Source: Coriaria nepalensis
Lineage: Eukaryota > Streptophyta > Magnoliopsida > Cucurbitales > Coriariaceae
Assembly (NCBI GenBank): GCA_027186245.1
Contig: CP114493.1
Coordinates: 7,075,501 to 7,139,500, forward strand
Length of the DNA: 64,000 nt
Direction: 5' to 3'
The notes beneath the pieces were generated by a model. The model had not been told where the DNA came from, searched no databases, and saw nothing but the letters and a program-made list of their open reading frames with translations. Positions 12,657 to 23,624 of this stretch are shown here, one piece after another (within the stretch, counting starts at the first letter, position 1; each line of letters opens with the position of its first letter). The position numbers and the translations under genes are program-made.

Positions 12657-13270
12657 ACAGCAAATTTCAATGAACAAAAATAGGGTAATCTTTTTCTTCT
12701 GAGTTATGACCCTGAATTAATGGATTATATTGGTACTATTTTGCTAATTTTTTGGAGTTCTTGCACAGATGCAGATACATATCCATAATGGATTTGGAAA
12801 GAAGCACCAACACCAGTGCTTCATCATATTATGACAGGTTACTCTTTCTAGATTTTGTTTTGAATTTTTTTCAAGAGAATGTTATTACAAAAAAGTTTAG
12901 CCCAATTTTTATTTTTATTTTTATTTTTATTTTTGTGGGTTTGTGTCAATGTACTCCCTTTTGTGGGAATGAATGAGAGAGTGTATTGTGTGTGTGTGAG
13001 TCTGTGAGATAGTGAGGTGTAGTCATTCTGTCATTTATTTGTATTTTGTGAAAGGGATGAGATCCATTCCAACAATGATTTCACTTGCCCAGGTACATAC
13101 CATGTCATGTAGTTTGTTACATGTTTTTAAAACTAGGTTGTCGAGGTCTCTTATTGATGTAATTTTTATTTTATTTATTTGAGTGAAAGTGAAAAAAAAA
13201 AAATTGGAAATAGGGTAAGTAACTCTATTTTTATTTATTTATTATTTTCTCTATTTTACACTTTACAAGA
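12657..13270 (+). other. Probable 3' untranslated region and spacer
   Basis: No coding frame is supported. The stretch contains an (ATTTTT)n tract at about 12906-12936 and GT-rich patches near 12983-13002. A retained intron in the 3' untranslated region is possible. Confidence 0.45.
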
Positions 13271-13274
13271 TACT

Positions 13275-14040
13275 GCGCCGTCTCTGTGCAATTTTGGATG
13301 AATATCCCTCCGCAAAGGCACTCCGGTCTTTTCAAAGACCACAGTTCCCCTTCTTAGCGACCTTTTCCATATGATGCATCATCAATCGGGGAATTGAGAT
13401 GTTTATCCCATTAATGGCATGCCATCAAATCTTCACATCCTCCGGAGACACAGATACGTAGTTCACGGAACGAGAGTTGAAGAGATTGGTAGCAAGCAAC
13501 CGGGTGGATAGTTTCAGTCTTGAAGTTAGCAGATATTTGCTCGCAACCTTCATTGTCATGTCCTCAGATATACACCGTGTTGCAGCCACCTTCGAGTAAG
13601 ACATACATCCATTGCTTGTGATATGCAAATGTCATAATAGACCCAAATCTGAACTCTGTTATCCGGATATCCTTACCATTCACGTAAGACTGAAGAATAA
13701 ATTGTCCCTCTTCTTACTTCAACTCTAGATTAGAATAAAAATATCGGATCAATTCTGGATACACACTGCACTTGTAGTTGCAAACCCGATAACATCTATT
13801 GGCATGAATGGAGGTCTTTATGTCAATATTCTCTGTTTTAACAAAACTGAAATCTACTTATTTCCGTTAAGAACTTTGCGTGTAGCATTCCGTTCGAAGT
13901 ATACTTTAACCCTTTCCCATCCTTGAGCAAAGCAGGGTTAAAGTCCGACCACCGACCGTCCTCACGATCATCAGAGACATACCCGTTTCTTATGTGCTCT
14001 TGATTTGATCCTGACCCTTTTTTGTTTCTGTTCAAACACC
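13275..14040 (-). pseudogene. Degenerate transposon-derived ORF
   Basis: On the minus strand a broken reading frame runs across this region. The part near 13700-13800 reads VYPELIRYFYSNLEL, a stop, then ILQSYVNGKDIRI. That resembles the putative plant transposon protein domain, which typically has a PELVREFYANL-like motif followed by a VRGK-like motif. Upstream (13838-14035) is a charged stretch, and downstream (13425-13628) a frame continues after another stop. No start, catalytic motif or terminal repeats are visible. The resemblance is from memory and weak, so the family is uncertain. The stops make it non-functional either way. Confidence 0.35.
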
Positions 14041-14910
14041 TACAAATGGGAGTCTAAATAAGATTTAAAAAAAATTCATGGACAGTGAGTCATAATAGAG
14101 GACAAAATGAAAGGTCAATGATTGTGATGGCAATAGTGTCAAAATAGAGATAAGCTTCTAAGAATATTTCACGTTGGAGTCGAAATTAGCTGATCAAGAG
14201 GACAGACAGATGGATGTTGTTAAACGATGTAAAGAAGTATATAATACCTGGTTAAGGCGAAATAACCGTGAACTTCTTCTCCTTCATTGGTTCCTCTTAA
14301 TGAAGACGCTTCAAGATCGCAGAAATTCATTAAAGGTGTTGAAGAACCTCTCTAGTTTGCGAATGAGGGTTCATAATCTCATCCACATGAAGCTCGCAAA
14401 TTTAGGGTTGAAACAACAACAATTTCTCCACTTTTGATCGAAATCATGATTTGTCCCCAAATAATCGCGAGAAGCAGATGAAGGGTTGTTTCATTAAGAA
14501 CAACCTTTTACTTTATCAAGACCAAACATAAAGTCTTGTGTCAGGCAGTCAGGGTCTGACATTGAATTACAAAAAAAAAAAAAAACGTGATTCTAGAAGA
14601 GATGGCCAAACAAAAGACCCTTAGAATAAAAAGATTAAGTACCCAATTAATTTAATTTGTGTGACTAAATTATAATTTTACTGTATATAATATAAAATAA
14701 GTGAAAATTTTAATTAAAGAAAAGAAAAATATATTTTATAATTCAGAGAATGAGTCTTGGAGCACACGACACCTCTTCGCTTTTAATCTCCTATCTTCCT
14801 CTTCTATAAAATTTTCACCCCTTTTTTCCTTTTACTTGCAGGAAAATCAGATTGGATTAAAGTCCTTATCTCACCACTTTTCTCTAATTTCCATGACCTG
14901 AATAGGGGAC
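14041..14910. other. Spacer with unassigned short ORF; kinase upstream region
   Basis: A plus-strand frame at 14174-14437 (87 residues, Lys/Arg/Leu-rich) resembles nothing I recognise and may belong to the adjacent transposon relic. A run of about 15 A's lies near 14572-14585. The last 200 bases should hold the kinase promoter and leader. Confidence 0.4.
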
Positions 14911-16930
14911 ATGACCAAGTCCAACTCATTTCTTCAGAATCTAATGAAACCCTTCAAAATGGGCTCAAGCAGAGGTGATTGAACAAAAACAAACCTAGCT
15001 CAAATTCAATTTCCTTTATCTTTCATACATTTAATCTGCTGCGTACGCGATCACTTACTAATTAGTCATCTCTGTCTTGCTCTGTGATTTTTGTCTGATT
15101 TTTAGAGAGCCAAAATGATGAAGATTTAGAGAGGATTGCTGCGCAGGAACAGAAAGTCTTTCCTTATGAAACCCTAGTTGCAGCTACTAAAGATTTTCAT
15201 CCCAATCACAAGCTCGGAGAAGGTGGGTTTGGACCCGTTTTCAAGGTAAGATCTCTATTTTGTAGAGTTGACCAATGGATCCTGGTTTCTGTTTGGCTCC
15301 TGAGAAAATTGGGCAAAATGTCTTGTTCTCATTCAATTCTTGCATTATTTGTCTTGGGAATGTTTTATATACTGTAAAGTGTAAAGGCTGTGTTTTTTCC
15401 TTCAGATTTGTTTATAATCGTTCACATGTGCAAGTTGATGTTAAAAATGGTTCTGTTAGATGTTAAACTATTATATTTGATCCAACTGAGCTTTTTGACT
15501 GCTTGGCCTTAACTCTGTCGCAATATTTGTACGGTTCTGTAGGGTAAGTTATTGGATGGAAGAGATATTGCGGTAAAGAAGTTATCACAATCTTCAAGTC
15601 AAGGAAAGAAAGAGTTTAAGAATGAGGCGAAGTTATTGTCCCGAGTGCAGCACCGGAATATCGTGAATCTTTTGGGATATTGTGCCCATGGAGCAGAGAA
15701 GCTGCTCGTCTATGAATATGTCACTAATGAAAGCGTTGACAAGTTCCTCTTTAGTGAGTACTAGCTGCTACATTGCTTTAATAAAGACTTACCAAGTTTG
15801 TAGACTTCTGCTTGTCAAAAACTTGCCTTTACATCACAAAAGTCTAGGATCTTAACTCTCATTTATTTCATTCTAATAGTGTGTAAATAAACATCTTTGT
15901 GATGTTGATTCAGAACAAAATAGGCGCGAGGAGCTTGATTGGAAACGTAGATACAACATAATATGCGGAATTGCGAGGGGCTTGCTTTATCTTCATGAAG
16001 ACTCGCACAATCCCATCATCCACCGTGACATCAAGGCCAGCAACATTTTACTCGATGACAAGTGGGCCCCGAAAATCGCTGATTTTGGCATGGCCCGCCT
16101 CTTTCCCGAAGATGAGACACATGTCAACACCCGAGTGGCTGGTACTAAGTACGTCTCCTGCTTTCTAAACGCCATTTCAATTTCCAACAATTGGTCTTAC
16201 TTTATTAACAAACTTTCTTTTCATCGTACAAAATGCAGTGGCTATATGGCTCCAGAATATGTAATGCATGGATACTTATCAGTCAAAGCCGACGTTTTTA
16301 GCTTTGGAGTCTTGGTTCTAGAACTGATAAGTGGTCAGAGAAACTCTTCCTTCAGTTCATACGAAGATGCACAGAATCTGCTCGATTGGGTAATAATTAA
16401 TTACATCTCTCTGTAAGTAAATAAAAAAAATGTGTTCTGGTGATTTTGAACTTGAGCCATTTTTTGTGGTGCAGGCATACAAGCTGTACAAGAAAGGCAA
16501 AAGCTTGGATATTATGGACCCAAAATTGGCACAATCGGCTCAGACTGAACAGGTAGCAACGTGCATACAGATAGGACTGCTTTGCGCACAGGGCGACCCG
16601 CATCAACGGCCCACCATGGGACGAGTTGTTGTTATGATGTCGAAGAAACCAAGCCATTTAGATGAACCGGGTAGGCCGGGGATACCTGGCTCGAGATATA
16701 GAAGGTCCCGGAGAGCACCAACTAAGAGCGGTAGTACTGGAAGCGCTGGTGACTCTTATTACAATACGACGTCTGATTTGAGCAGCACCAATACTAACAC
16801 GGGAACCGTAACTGTAACTGCAACCACAACCGCAACGGGGACGAGCTCGACTAGCCGTGGGAGGACGGAGAATACCTCGACTAGCCGTGGGAGGATAGAT
16901 AATCGTGGGAAGCAGCCTGTAGAAAGTTAA
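14911..16930 (+). CDS. Receptor-like cytoplasmic protein kinase (CRK/DUF26-related)
   Basis: Serine/threonine kinase related to the cysteine-rich receptor kinases but lacking extracellular and transmembrane parts, so probably cytosolic or membrane-associated. Six exons, 14911-14974, 15106-15245, 15543-15753, 15914-16148, 16239-16389 and 16475-16930, join in frame to 418 residues. Visible kinase motifs are GEGGFG (glycine loop), AVKK (ATP-binding lysine), HRDIKASN (catalytic loop), DFG (metal binding), RVAGTNGYMAPE (activation segment) and the subdomain XI region HQRP. The key residues of an active kinase are present. The tail is rich in Ser, Thr and Arg and contains a short repeated TSTSRGR motif. 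The nearest remembered relative is Arabidopsis At1g70740, which also sits next to MYOB2. Substrates are unknown. Confidence 0.92.
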
Positions 16931-17263
16931 GTAGACGTTTTTTTTTTCTCTCTCTCAAGTAGGAGGTTTTGCCAAATTCTTGGCCTGTACTATATGGCAG
17001 GTATCTGTTCTTGATCTGTTGGTTTTGTAAAGGTTATGATGGTTTTAGATTTTTTGGGGGGGGGGGGGGGATTGTCAGAGTCTCATAGACAAATGCCCAT
17101 ACGACACATCTTTTAGCTTGCTTGGTCGATTTATTTGTATATAATATTTTTATATTAACATACCATATATTAAATCAAGTTTATTTACTATGTTATCTAA
17201 AAAAAATTCCTTATTTTTCTATTTCTTTGTGCGAATGTCACATGTATGAGTAGAGCTGTCGGG

Positions 17264-17893
17264 AGTAGAGTTGTCAAAGTAGATCTAGTATTTTGGTCCG
17301 TCTCATAATCTGATAAAAGGTCCGGCCCGTTGTTAAAGTAGATTGGGTTTTTGGGTTAGGCTTGTGACCTGGTAAAAAGTCTGGCTCGAAATCCGGTCTA
17401 GCCCTAATATAAGGATGAGGCTTGAGCATACTTTAAAATCCACCGGCCCGGCTGAATCTTTGAGTCTGGGTGAGCGCGGCCTGTTCGGGTCTGTTTAAAT
17501 GCTCTAAATTTTAATTTTAATTTTTTTCATTTGGACGAGATGTTTTATGAAAGGATTTCAAAATTTTTTTTTAGTCTTTATAAACTTTCTTTCTTTTATT
17601 TTATTACATCTCATTTAATAAATTTAAATCCCTCACTCAAATTTAATTATTTATATATTCTTTACTAATAATCTTTATTTAGGTAAAAACTTATTTATTT
17701 ATTTTTTTGTTATTATATAAAAAGGGGTGGGCCCATTGGCCCATCCCAATAAGCTTAGTTCAGGATAAATCCAACGGGCTTCTTAAGCCGTGCCTGAGCA
17801 TATATTTATCAAACGGACCGAGCTCAATCCTAAATAGTAAAAAGCCCAATTTGGGTTGGGCCGGGCCGAGCTGCCCATTTTGACAGTTTTATA
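17264..17893. mobile_element. Possible non-autonomous hAT-like element
   Basis: The left end reads TAGAGTTGTCAAA and the right end, reverse complemented, reads TAAAACTGTCAAA, giving imperfect terminal inverted repeats of about 13 bases. Both ends contain GGCCCG-type GC-rich blocks, and the centre is AT-rich without coding capacity. Terminal TTGTCAAA and internal GGCCGGGC blocks are common in plant hAT-derived non-autonomous elements. I could not define a clean 8-bp target duplication, so the boundaries are approximate. Confidence 0.45.
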
Positions 17894-18159
17894 TAGGAGT
17901 GAAAAAAAAAGAGATTTAGATTCGGTGAATAGATTCAGATCTAATTAAAGTCTACGGTTGAAATTAAATAAATAAAAATTAATTAATCACAATAGTCAAT
18001 TTTTTATATGTTATTTATTATATGAATTTAAATAATTTATTTATTTGTGTATATTTAGTTTAAATGAATAGATAATATGTCAAAAAATTAATAATTATGA
18101 TTAAATTTTATTCAATCTTTATTATGGGTTTGGATTCGAATAAGAAAAGAAAAAAAAAG

Positions 18160-18161
<2 letters not shown>

Positions 18162-18195
<34 letters not shown>
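18162..18195. repeat. (TA)n microsatellite
   Basis: An uninterrupted TA dinucleotide run of about 34 bases in AT-rich spacer DNA. Confidence 0.85.
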
Positions 18196-18200
<5 letters not shown>

Positions 18201-18631
18201 CTTCAATAAATTAATAATATCAAAAATTAATAAATTTATTAATTTAGTGAAATATTAAATTATTAAAAAAAATTAATATATTATTTTTAATTTGAGATAA
18301 AAAAATTATTATTTAAATAAATTTATTAATTTATTAAAATTCTACTAATATATATATATATAATATTAATAGGTATTTGAGATTAAAATTAGTTTTAAAA
18401 TTGATCTTAATTCCACTCTTAATCCAAACTATTATTATTGAAACCAACAAGGAAAAATTGAAATTGATATCGAGACTTCCATCAAAATTGAGATTTTTGT
18501 CCACGTGTGTTGGAGCCTTGCCCTTGCTTGTTTTATTATGTTGTGCATTTGGCTAAGGTTCTAAAGGTTGGGAAAACAAAAAATGAAAATTTTGGCTAAA
18601 GTAGTCTAAATTTTGTAACATCCCGTTAGTG

Positions 18632-20990
18632 TTTTTTTTTTTTTTTTTTTAAGAATCAAAGAATTACATCCTTAAATTGGAAATGTAAGACTTATTCTCA
18701 TGAAGGCGTCCTTAAATTGGAAATGTAAGACTTATTACACTCTATGGGTAATTTTTAACTCGAAAGACATGAGCCAAAATTGGATCATATACCATTGTTT
18801 TGCAATTTTCCAATCCGGACAAGAGTTCCTAATTGACAAAACTAAAGCCTGAGAATCGCACTCGATAACCACAGGATGAAAACCATGAAGCAAGGCAAAA
18901 AGTATATCGGAATATTATGCAAGAACTTCAGCCTGAAAACTATTCTCACAATTCAACGGCATGTGAAAAGTTCCCATAATATCCCGAAGAGAATTTCTCA
19001 CCCCCCCCCCCCCCCTACCACAAGCCGCACTTCTGGAAGAATATTTGAACGAACCGTCAACATTCAGTTTAAACATGTGTGCTACCGGTGGCAATCACAT
19101 ACACACTACACAACGCTGCGTTGACCGTGGCTACTACTACACCCCTACTTCCGAAGTAAGAGCAGGTAAGCGTTGCTTGCTGTATAACCCACTTGAACGG
19201 TAGCATTAATAAGCTTTAACCAATCCAAAACCCTTCGAATAATCCTATGAGCGAACATAGAAATCGTGTTATGAAGACTATCATTTCAGCTCAACCAAAT
19301 CTCCCAACACACAAGAAGAGGGATCATCCTACAAGACTTATGTAATTGATTATTAGCACTAAAAGCGTGGAACCAAAGCTTAACTCTATCCCAAACCGGT
19401 CGAAAAATTCGCGAAACTCTACAAGTAGCATGAAAGTGCGCCCAAACCTCATTAGCTATATCGCTAACAATGAAAAGGTGAAGAGAAGTTTCCTGATGTC
19501 GATCTAAACAACAGTGACAAGCGGACGGAAGCTGGACTCCCATTTGTTGAACGTTACCATCAACTGTAATAGAGTCATGAAATAATCTCCACCCAAAAAC
19601 ACGTATCTTTAACGGACAACTAATCCCTCTACAGTTCCAAAAGATGAAAGCGTCCCACATTTATTAACGCTTTGAAAAGTGGCGAGCCTTGACAACCTCA
19701 GAGAAGCCACAACCTTGTTGTTGCCTTTGGACTTATTCTTAGTCTTAGAGACTGGGATAAACCCATCCTTTTGACTATGATCATCAGAGGCGTAACCTCT
19801 GTGCACTGTATATGAAACAGTGGCCAAATCCCCATCGGAAGGGCATAATCCCGCCACCCTTTGATTATCCAACCGAGAAGGACTTTGATTTTCCAAATGG
19901 GTCACCGGCTCACTGTTTAAATCAATATTCTCGGCAGGAACAGTTACCAAATCTACTGGAGCAGTAGGGGAAGCAATCAGTTCACCCTCCCACACCTCAC
20001 GATTCGAAACCAGCTTCTTAGACTCATCATGAACAGTAACCGTTGCATGGATTCTGTATGCACAACATGTTCATGCACTGGTTTAGTGGATACATTATCT
20101 TGCGACACCACATCTCAACCATGAACCGGAGAAAGATCCTGATGTACCTTCCTAGCTTTATTACGCCTCTTTTGCACTGACTTAGAAGAACTCGGCTGCT
20201 GCACCGGTTCGATTCCGAGTGTGAATTTTTCCTTTTGCAAGTAGCCTCTCTATGACCAATGATATTACAATAATTACAAAAAGAGGGTAACCGCTCATAA
20301 ATAACATCCTGGAAAAAACCACAGTCCAATCCAATCCAAAGTTTTGAAGGAAGAGTTTTCGACAAATCCACTTCTACACAAACAAACTCTAGTCACATTG
20401 AGACGAGTCATGGTAAGGGTTGTTGAATCAATGGAAAGAACTCTCCCAATCTTACTAGCTATGGGTTTGAGTAAATCTTCCGCGAAGATATTGAGAGGAA
20501 GGTTCAGAAATTGAATCCAAATGGGAGAGAGAGAAGCATCCACATTATCATTGAATGCCCTATCCCACCTTTGAATTATGTAAACAAACCCTCTCATGGT
20601 GGAAACCTCCCTTGATAAAGCATAAATCATATCCTTCTCTAGAGAGAATTTAATGCAAAGGGTCTTGGAATCCATGAGCCTTATGACATATTGACCATCC
20701 AAAATCCAATTCTTTTTTTATAAAATTCTGGATTTGCTCCAGCGATGGCTGACCTGCACGAAAACGAAGAACAATTGCTTTTTCAAGAAGGGCCATTGAT
20801 TGAGCGATGGTTGCCTCAGAGAAAGCAATGGCCGGAACCCTATCCTTCTCGAATGATTGAACCTCAATGTCTATAGTTACTTTAGGAATCGAGTCATTAA
20901 AGTGGCAGCATATGAGCGGATAAAATCTAATTTTGGATCCCTTGAAGATTGATCCATCTTAGGAGGGACATCTTAGTCAGACTGTTTAGG
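18632..20990 (-). mobile_element. Internally deleted LINE (L1-type) retrotransposon remnant
   Basis: Read on the minus strand, the order is that of a plant LINE with its middle missing. A DUF4283-like gag domain (20702-20380) and a CCHC zinc knuckle CNYCNIIGHREATC (about 20295-20210) are followed by a variable region (19995-19670). Next come the reverse-transcriptase-associated zinc-binding domain (about 19640-19286; CxxC and His residues visible) and an RNase H-like segment (about 19100-18780), with FKLNVDGSF and HGFHPVVIECDSQ in different frames. The element ends in a poly(A) tail, seen as 19 T's at 18632-18650. The endonuclease and reverse transcriptase domains are absent. Several frameshifts and stops are present. 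The 5' end is not defined precisely and may extend to about 21200. Confidence 0.8.
18671..18737. repeat. Short direct repeat in the LINE 3' region
   Basis: A segment beginning TCCTTAAATTGGAAATGTAA and ending in ACTTATT occurs twice, about 40 bases apart, just inside the LINE 3' end. It probably arose by replication slippage. Confidence 0.75.
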
Positions 20991-21800
20991 AACAGAAATC
21001 AAGGCCCATATTATCCACGTGAAAAGTCCATTTGGAATTCATGGTGGGCTTCGAAAATATTAGAACGAATAGTAACGTAGGGTAGAGAGAAGAGTAGAGA
21101 GAGGGAGGGATGAGGGCTGCCATCGACAGCGGGTAGGCGGCATCCGAACAGAACTTGCGGCCGTCATCGACGCATGGTTAGGGTTAGTCTCCTCCTGGTC
21201 ACAACCTGTTCGTCTGTAATGCTCATTTAACCGACCTTCCTTCTCAGATAGATCAGTGAAGATCTACAATCCAATTAACTTAGATTCGAAACTAGCATTT
21301 AAGAAAGGGAAATTTAATAATTTTATACCCAAAATATAAAATACAGTAAAATTTCATTTAAATTAATTAATTAAATATTTAATATATTATTTAATTAAAT
21401 ATATTAATTTCTCGAGACTTGTAATTTTTAAATCTCATTTTTCCTGCACTAGAAGGAGTAGTTTCGTAAATTCGTAGGGAATAAATTGAAATTGATATAT
21501 GAATATATAATTCACAACTCTGTCTATGCCAGCGTCATCGATCCGTGTCATAGAGCAACCAGGGCTCTCCGATCCTTAATCCAAATCGAAGCATTCCCAT
21601 CCGTTGGATCTATCCTCTTTGATCAGACGCCCCCCTTCCCCCGTCTCTCTCTCTGCTTTCCCTAAAATTAAAATCCCCTTTTTAAAGTCATCGCCTTTAC
21701 TTTCCTAATCTAATCAACGCGTCTCCTTCTCACCTACAGTAACCCACTCTAGACACTATAATCAGTTCAATCACTCACTCTCTTCATCAGCTCCATTGCC
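20991..21800. other. Spacer and HMGA upstream region
   Basis: No coding frame is supported. The first 250 bases may be the 5' untranslated region of the LINE. The last 250 are pyrimidine-rich and probably include the HMGA promoter and 5' leader. Confidence 0.45.
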
Positions 21801-22465
21801 ATGTCAGCTGATGAGGCCAACAATCCTTCTTCAGCTCCTTCTCTCGAATCTCACGACCACTATCCAGAGGTACTCAATTTTCCTCTCTTTTCTCTCTTTC
21901 CACATTTTCTCGAGAAAATTTTGAGATTCTAGCTTGCTTGATTTTCAACCTCATGCTAATTTTGCAGATGATTACGGCGGCGATCGAAGCTCTCGACGGC
22001 AAGACCGACAAGTCGGCTATTTCGTACTACATCGAGATGAACTACACAGATCTACCAAATTCGCACTCAACTCTTGTCTCGCACCACCTCGATGTGATGA
22101 AGGAGAATGGCCAGTTCACCTTGGTTGATAGCAACTACGTGAAGGCGGATCTTAACGCGCCGGCGAAGAGAGGCCGTGGTCGTCCTCCGAAAGCTAAGGT
22201 TTCTTCTTCTCCTGCCGCAGCAGCAGGCATGGCCGGGCCGCCGCGGCCTCGTGGCCGTCCTCCCAAGCTGAGAGATCCTTTCGCGCCGGTTTCACAGCCG
22301 AAGAAGACTTCTTCGGGAAGTGGAAGGCCACGTGGCCGTCCGCCGAAGAAGGTCAAGTGCTCTCCTGCAGCTCCGGCTTCAGTTCCATCTCCTGGCGACG
22401 GAGCTCGTCGAGGGAGGGGACGACCTCCGAAGGTGAAACCGGCGGTGGCAGCAGTTGGTTGTTGA
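21801..22465 (+). CDS. HMGA: HMGA (HMG-I/Y) protein with H1 domain and four AT-hooks
   Basis: Nuclear architectural protein that binds the minor groove of AT-rich DNA. Two exons, 21801-21869 and 21968-22465, give 188 residues. A linker-histone H1/H5 globular domain covers about residues 20-88 (MITAAIEALDGKTDKSAISY onward). Four AT-hooks with the GRP core follow: RGRGRPPK near residue 94, RPRGRPPK near 120, RPRGRPPK near 146 and RGRGRPPK near 174. This H1-plus-four-AT-hooks plan is the standard plant HMGA. Exon 2 is GC-rich compared with its surroundings, as expected for Pro/Arg/Ala codons. In Arabidopsis, HMGA (At1g14900) sits between a PMEI and the PICALM1B gene, matching the order of the same families in this window. 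Confidence 0.94.
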
Positions 22466-23325
22466 GGGAGGGGGTAAAGTTAACGCGCGGTCTGTAAGGG
22501 CCTAATCGGCGCCTCTTTTTTTTTTTCCCGTTAGTTTTTAACTAATTTTAATTATGGAGTTGGTGCTGTATGGTTGTGACATGAAGGATTTATGCATCCG
22601 TAACTGTCTAACTGTAAATTATTCAGGGCTTCTTTGGGTATTTACTGTCTTTTTTTCTCTCTCTACAAAAAAAAAAAAGGTTAAATAACGAGATTGAAAA
22701 TCCGTAACCCTTAAAAGTCACTAACTACATGTCACTCTCTACAAAAATTCTGAGCACCAACTCCAATACTTTATTCTATTTGCGCTTAGACTATAAAACT
22801 TTCTAGAATTACCTAAACCTATCCAAATTTATATCACAGATAGTTTGATAAAATATTCTCGTTTTAATACTTGTTTTACTAAACTATTTTTTTCTTAAAT
22901 TTTTTGTTAAATGATTTTAAAATTTAGAAAATAAATAGGTAAAATAAATTAAAAAAGAAAAAAATGGTTAAAAGATTTAATTATCCTTAATGAATCAAAC
23001 ACTAAATCCCTCAAAATTTCCACAAACTGGTTCGATCTTGCCCGACATCTTCTTCTTCCCCTCATCTCGATAGCTTCTCGTCGGCTTATTCAAGTTTGCT
23101 TCACTCTACCTTCTTCTTTCTCTTTATCTCGATGATTTCAATAGCTTTTTGATAGAAGAACACGGTCCAAAAAATAACGAAGAATGAAACGGAGAATGAT
23201 TTCCTTTCACACATCCATTAATGAAGGATAACAAAGAATTCCAAATGGGATTTGAACAGGGCGAAATCTTGTCCCAGACTGAAATCATGATTTTAATATG
23301 GACAATAGGTGCATTTCAATCTTGA
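22466..23325. other. HMGA 3' flank and AT-rich spacer
   Basis: No gene is supported. The first 170 bases are probably the HMGA 3' untranslated region. Confidence 0.5.
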
Positions 23326-23329
23326 AATT

Positions 23330-23572
23330 TAGTTTTTCAAATCTTAAACTTAAACACTAAATACAAATTTTAAAACTTAAACCTAAACTTCAAACTTCAA
23401 CATTAAACCCTAAACATAAACTTTAAACTTAGATTGTAAACTTAAATTTAAAACCTTAAACCTAAATTTAAAACTTAAAACTTAAAACTTAGAATTAAAA
23501 TCTTAAATTAAAATCTAAAAACCTTAAACTTAAGATTAAATATTAAACATAAATCTTAAACCTTAAAAAAAA
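23330..23572. repeat. Degenerate telomere-like tandem array
   Basis: About 240 bases consist of short units of the form AAACYTAAA, including one exact CCCTAAA and many variants such as AACTTAAA, ACCTAAA and ATCTTAAA. This resembles a decayed interstitial array of the plant telomere repeat (CCCTAAA)n. It ends in an A run and is directly followed by the truncated copia element. A simple AT-biased expansion unrelated to telomeres is also possible. Confidence 0.55.
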
Positions 23573-23624
23573 AAAACCAAGATTTTGACTTGACCAATTT
23601 AGATCGAAATCATTGACTGAAATT

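Larger units (their letters stand above)
16931..18631. other. Intergenic DNA with low-complexity runs
   Basis: No gene is supported. The stretch holds the kinase 3' flank, a 15-base G run (17056-17070), a probable hAT-like non-autonomous element (17264-17893) and a TA microsatellite (18162-18195). Confidence 0.5.

Noticed and set aside
17056..17070. Run of 15 G's
   Set aside because: A single G homopolymer without the spacing of separate runs; it may be variable or a sequencing difficulty and offers no further interpretation.
19001..19015. Run of 15 C's inside the LINE
   Set aside because: It is a homopolymer expansion within a decayed RNase H region and carries no feature by itself.
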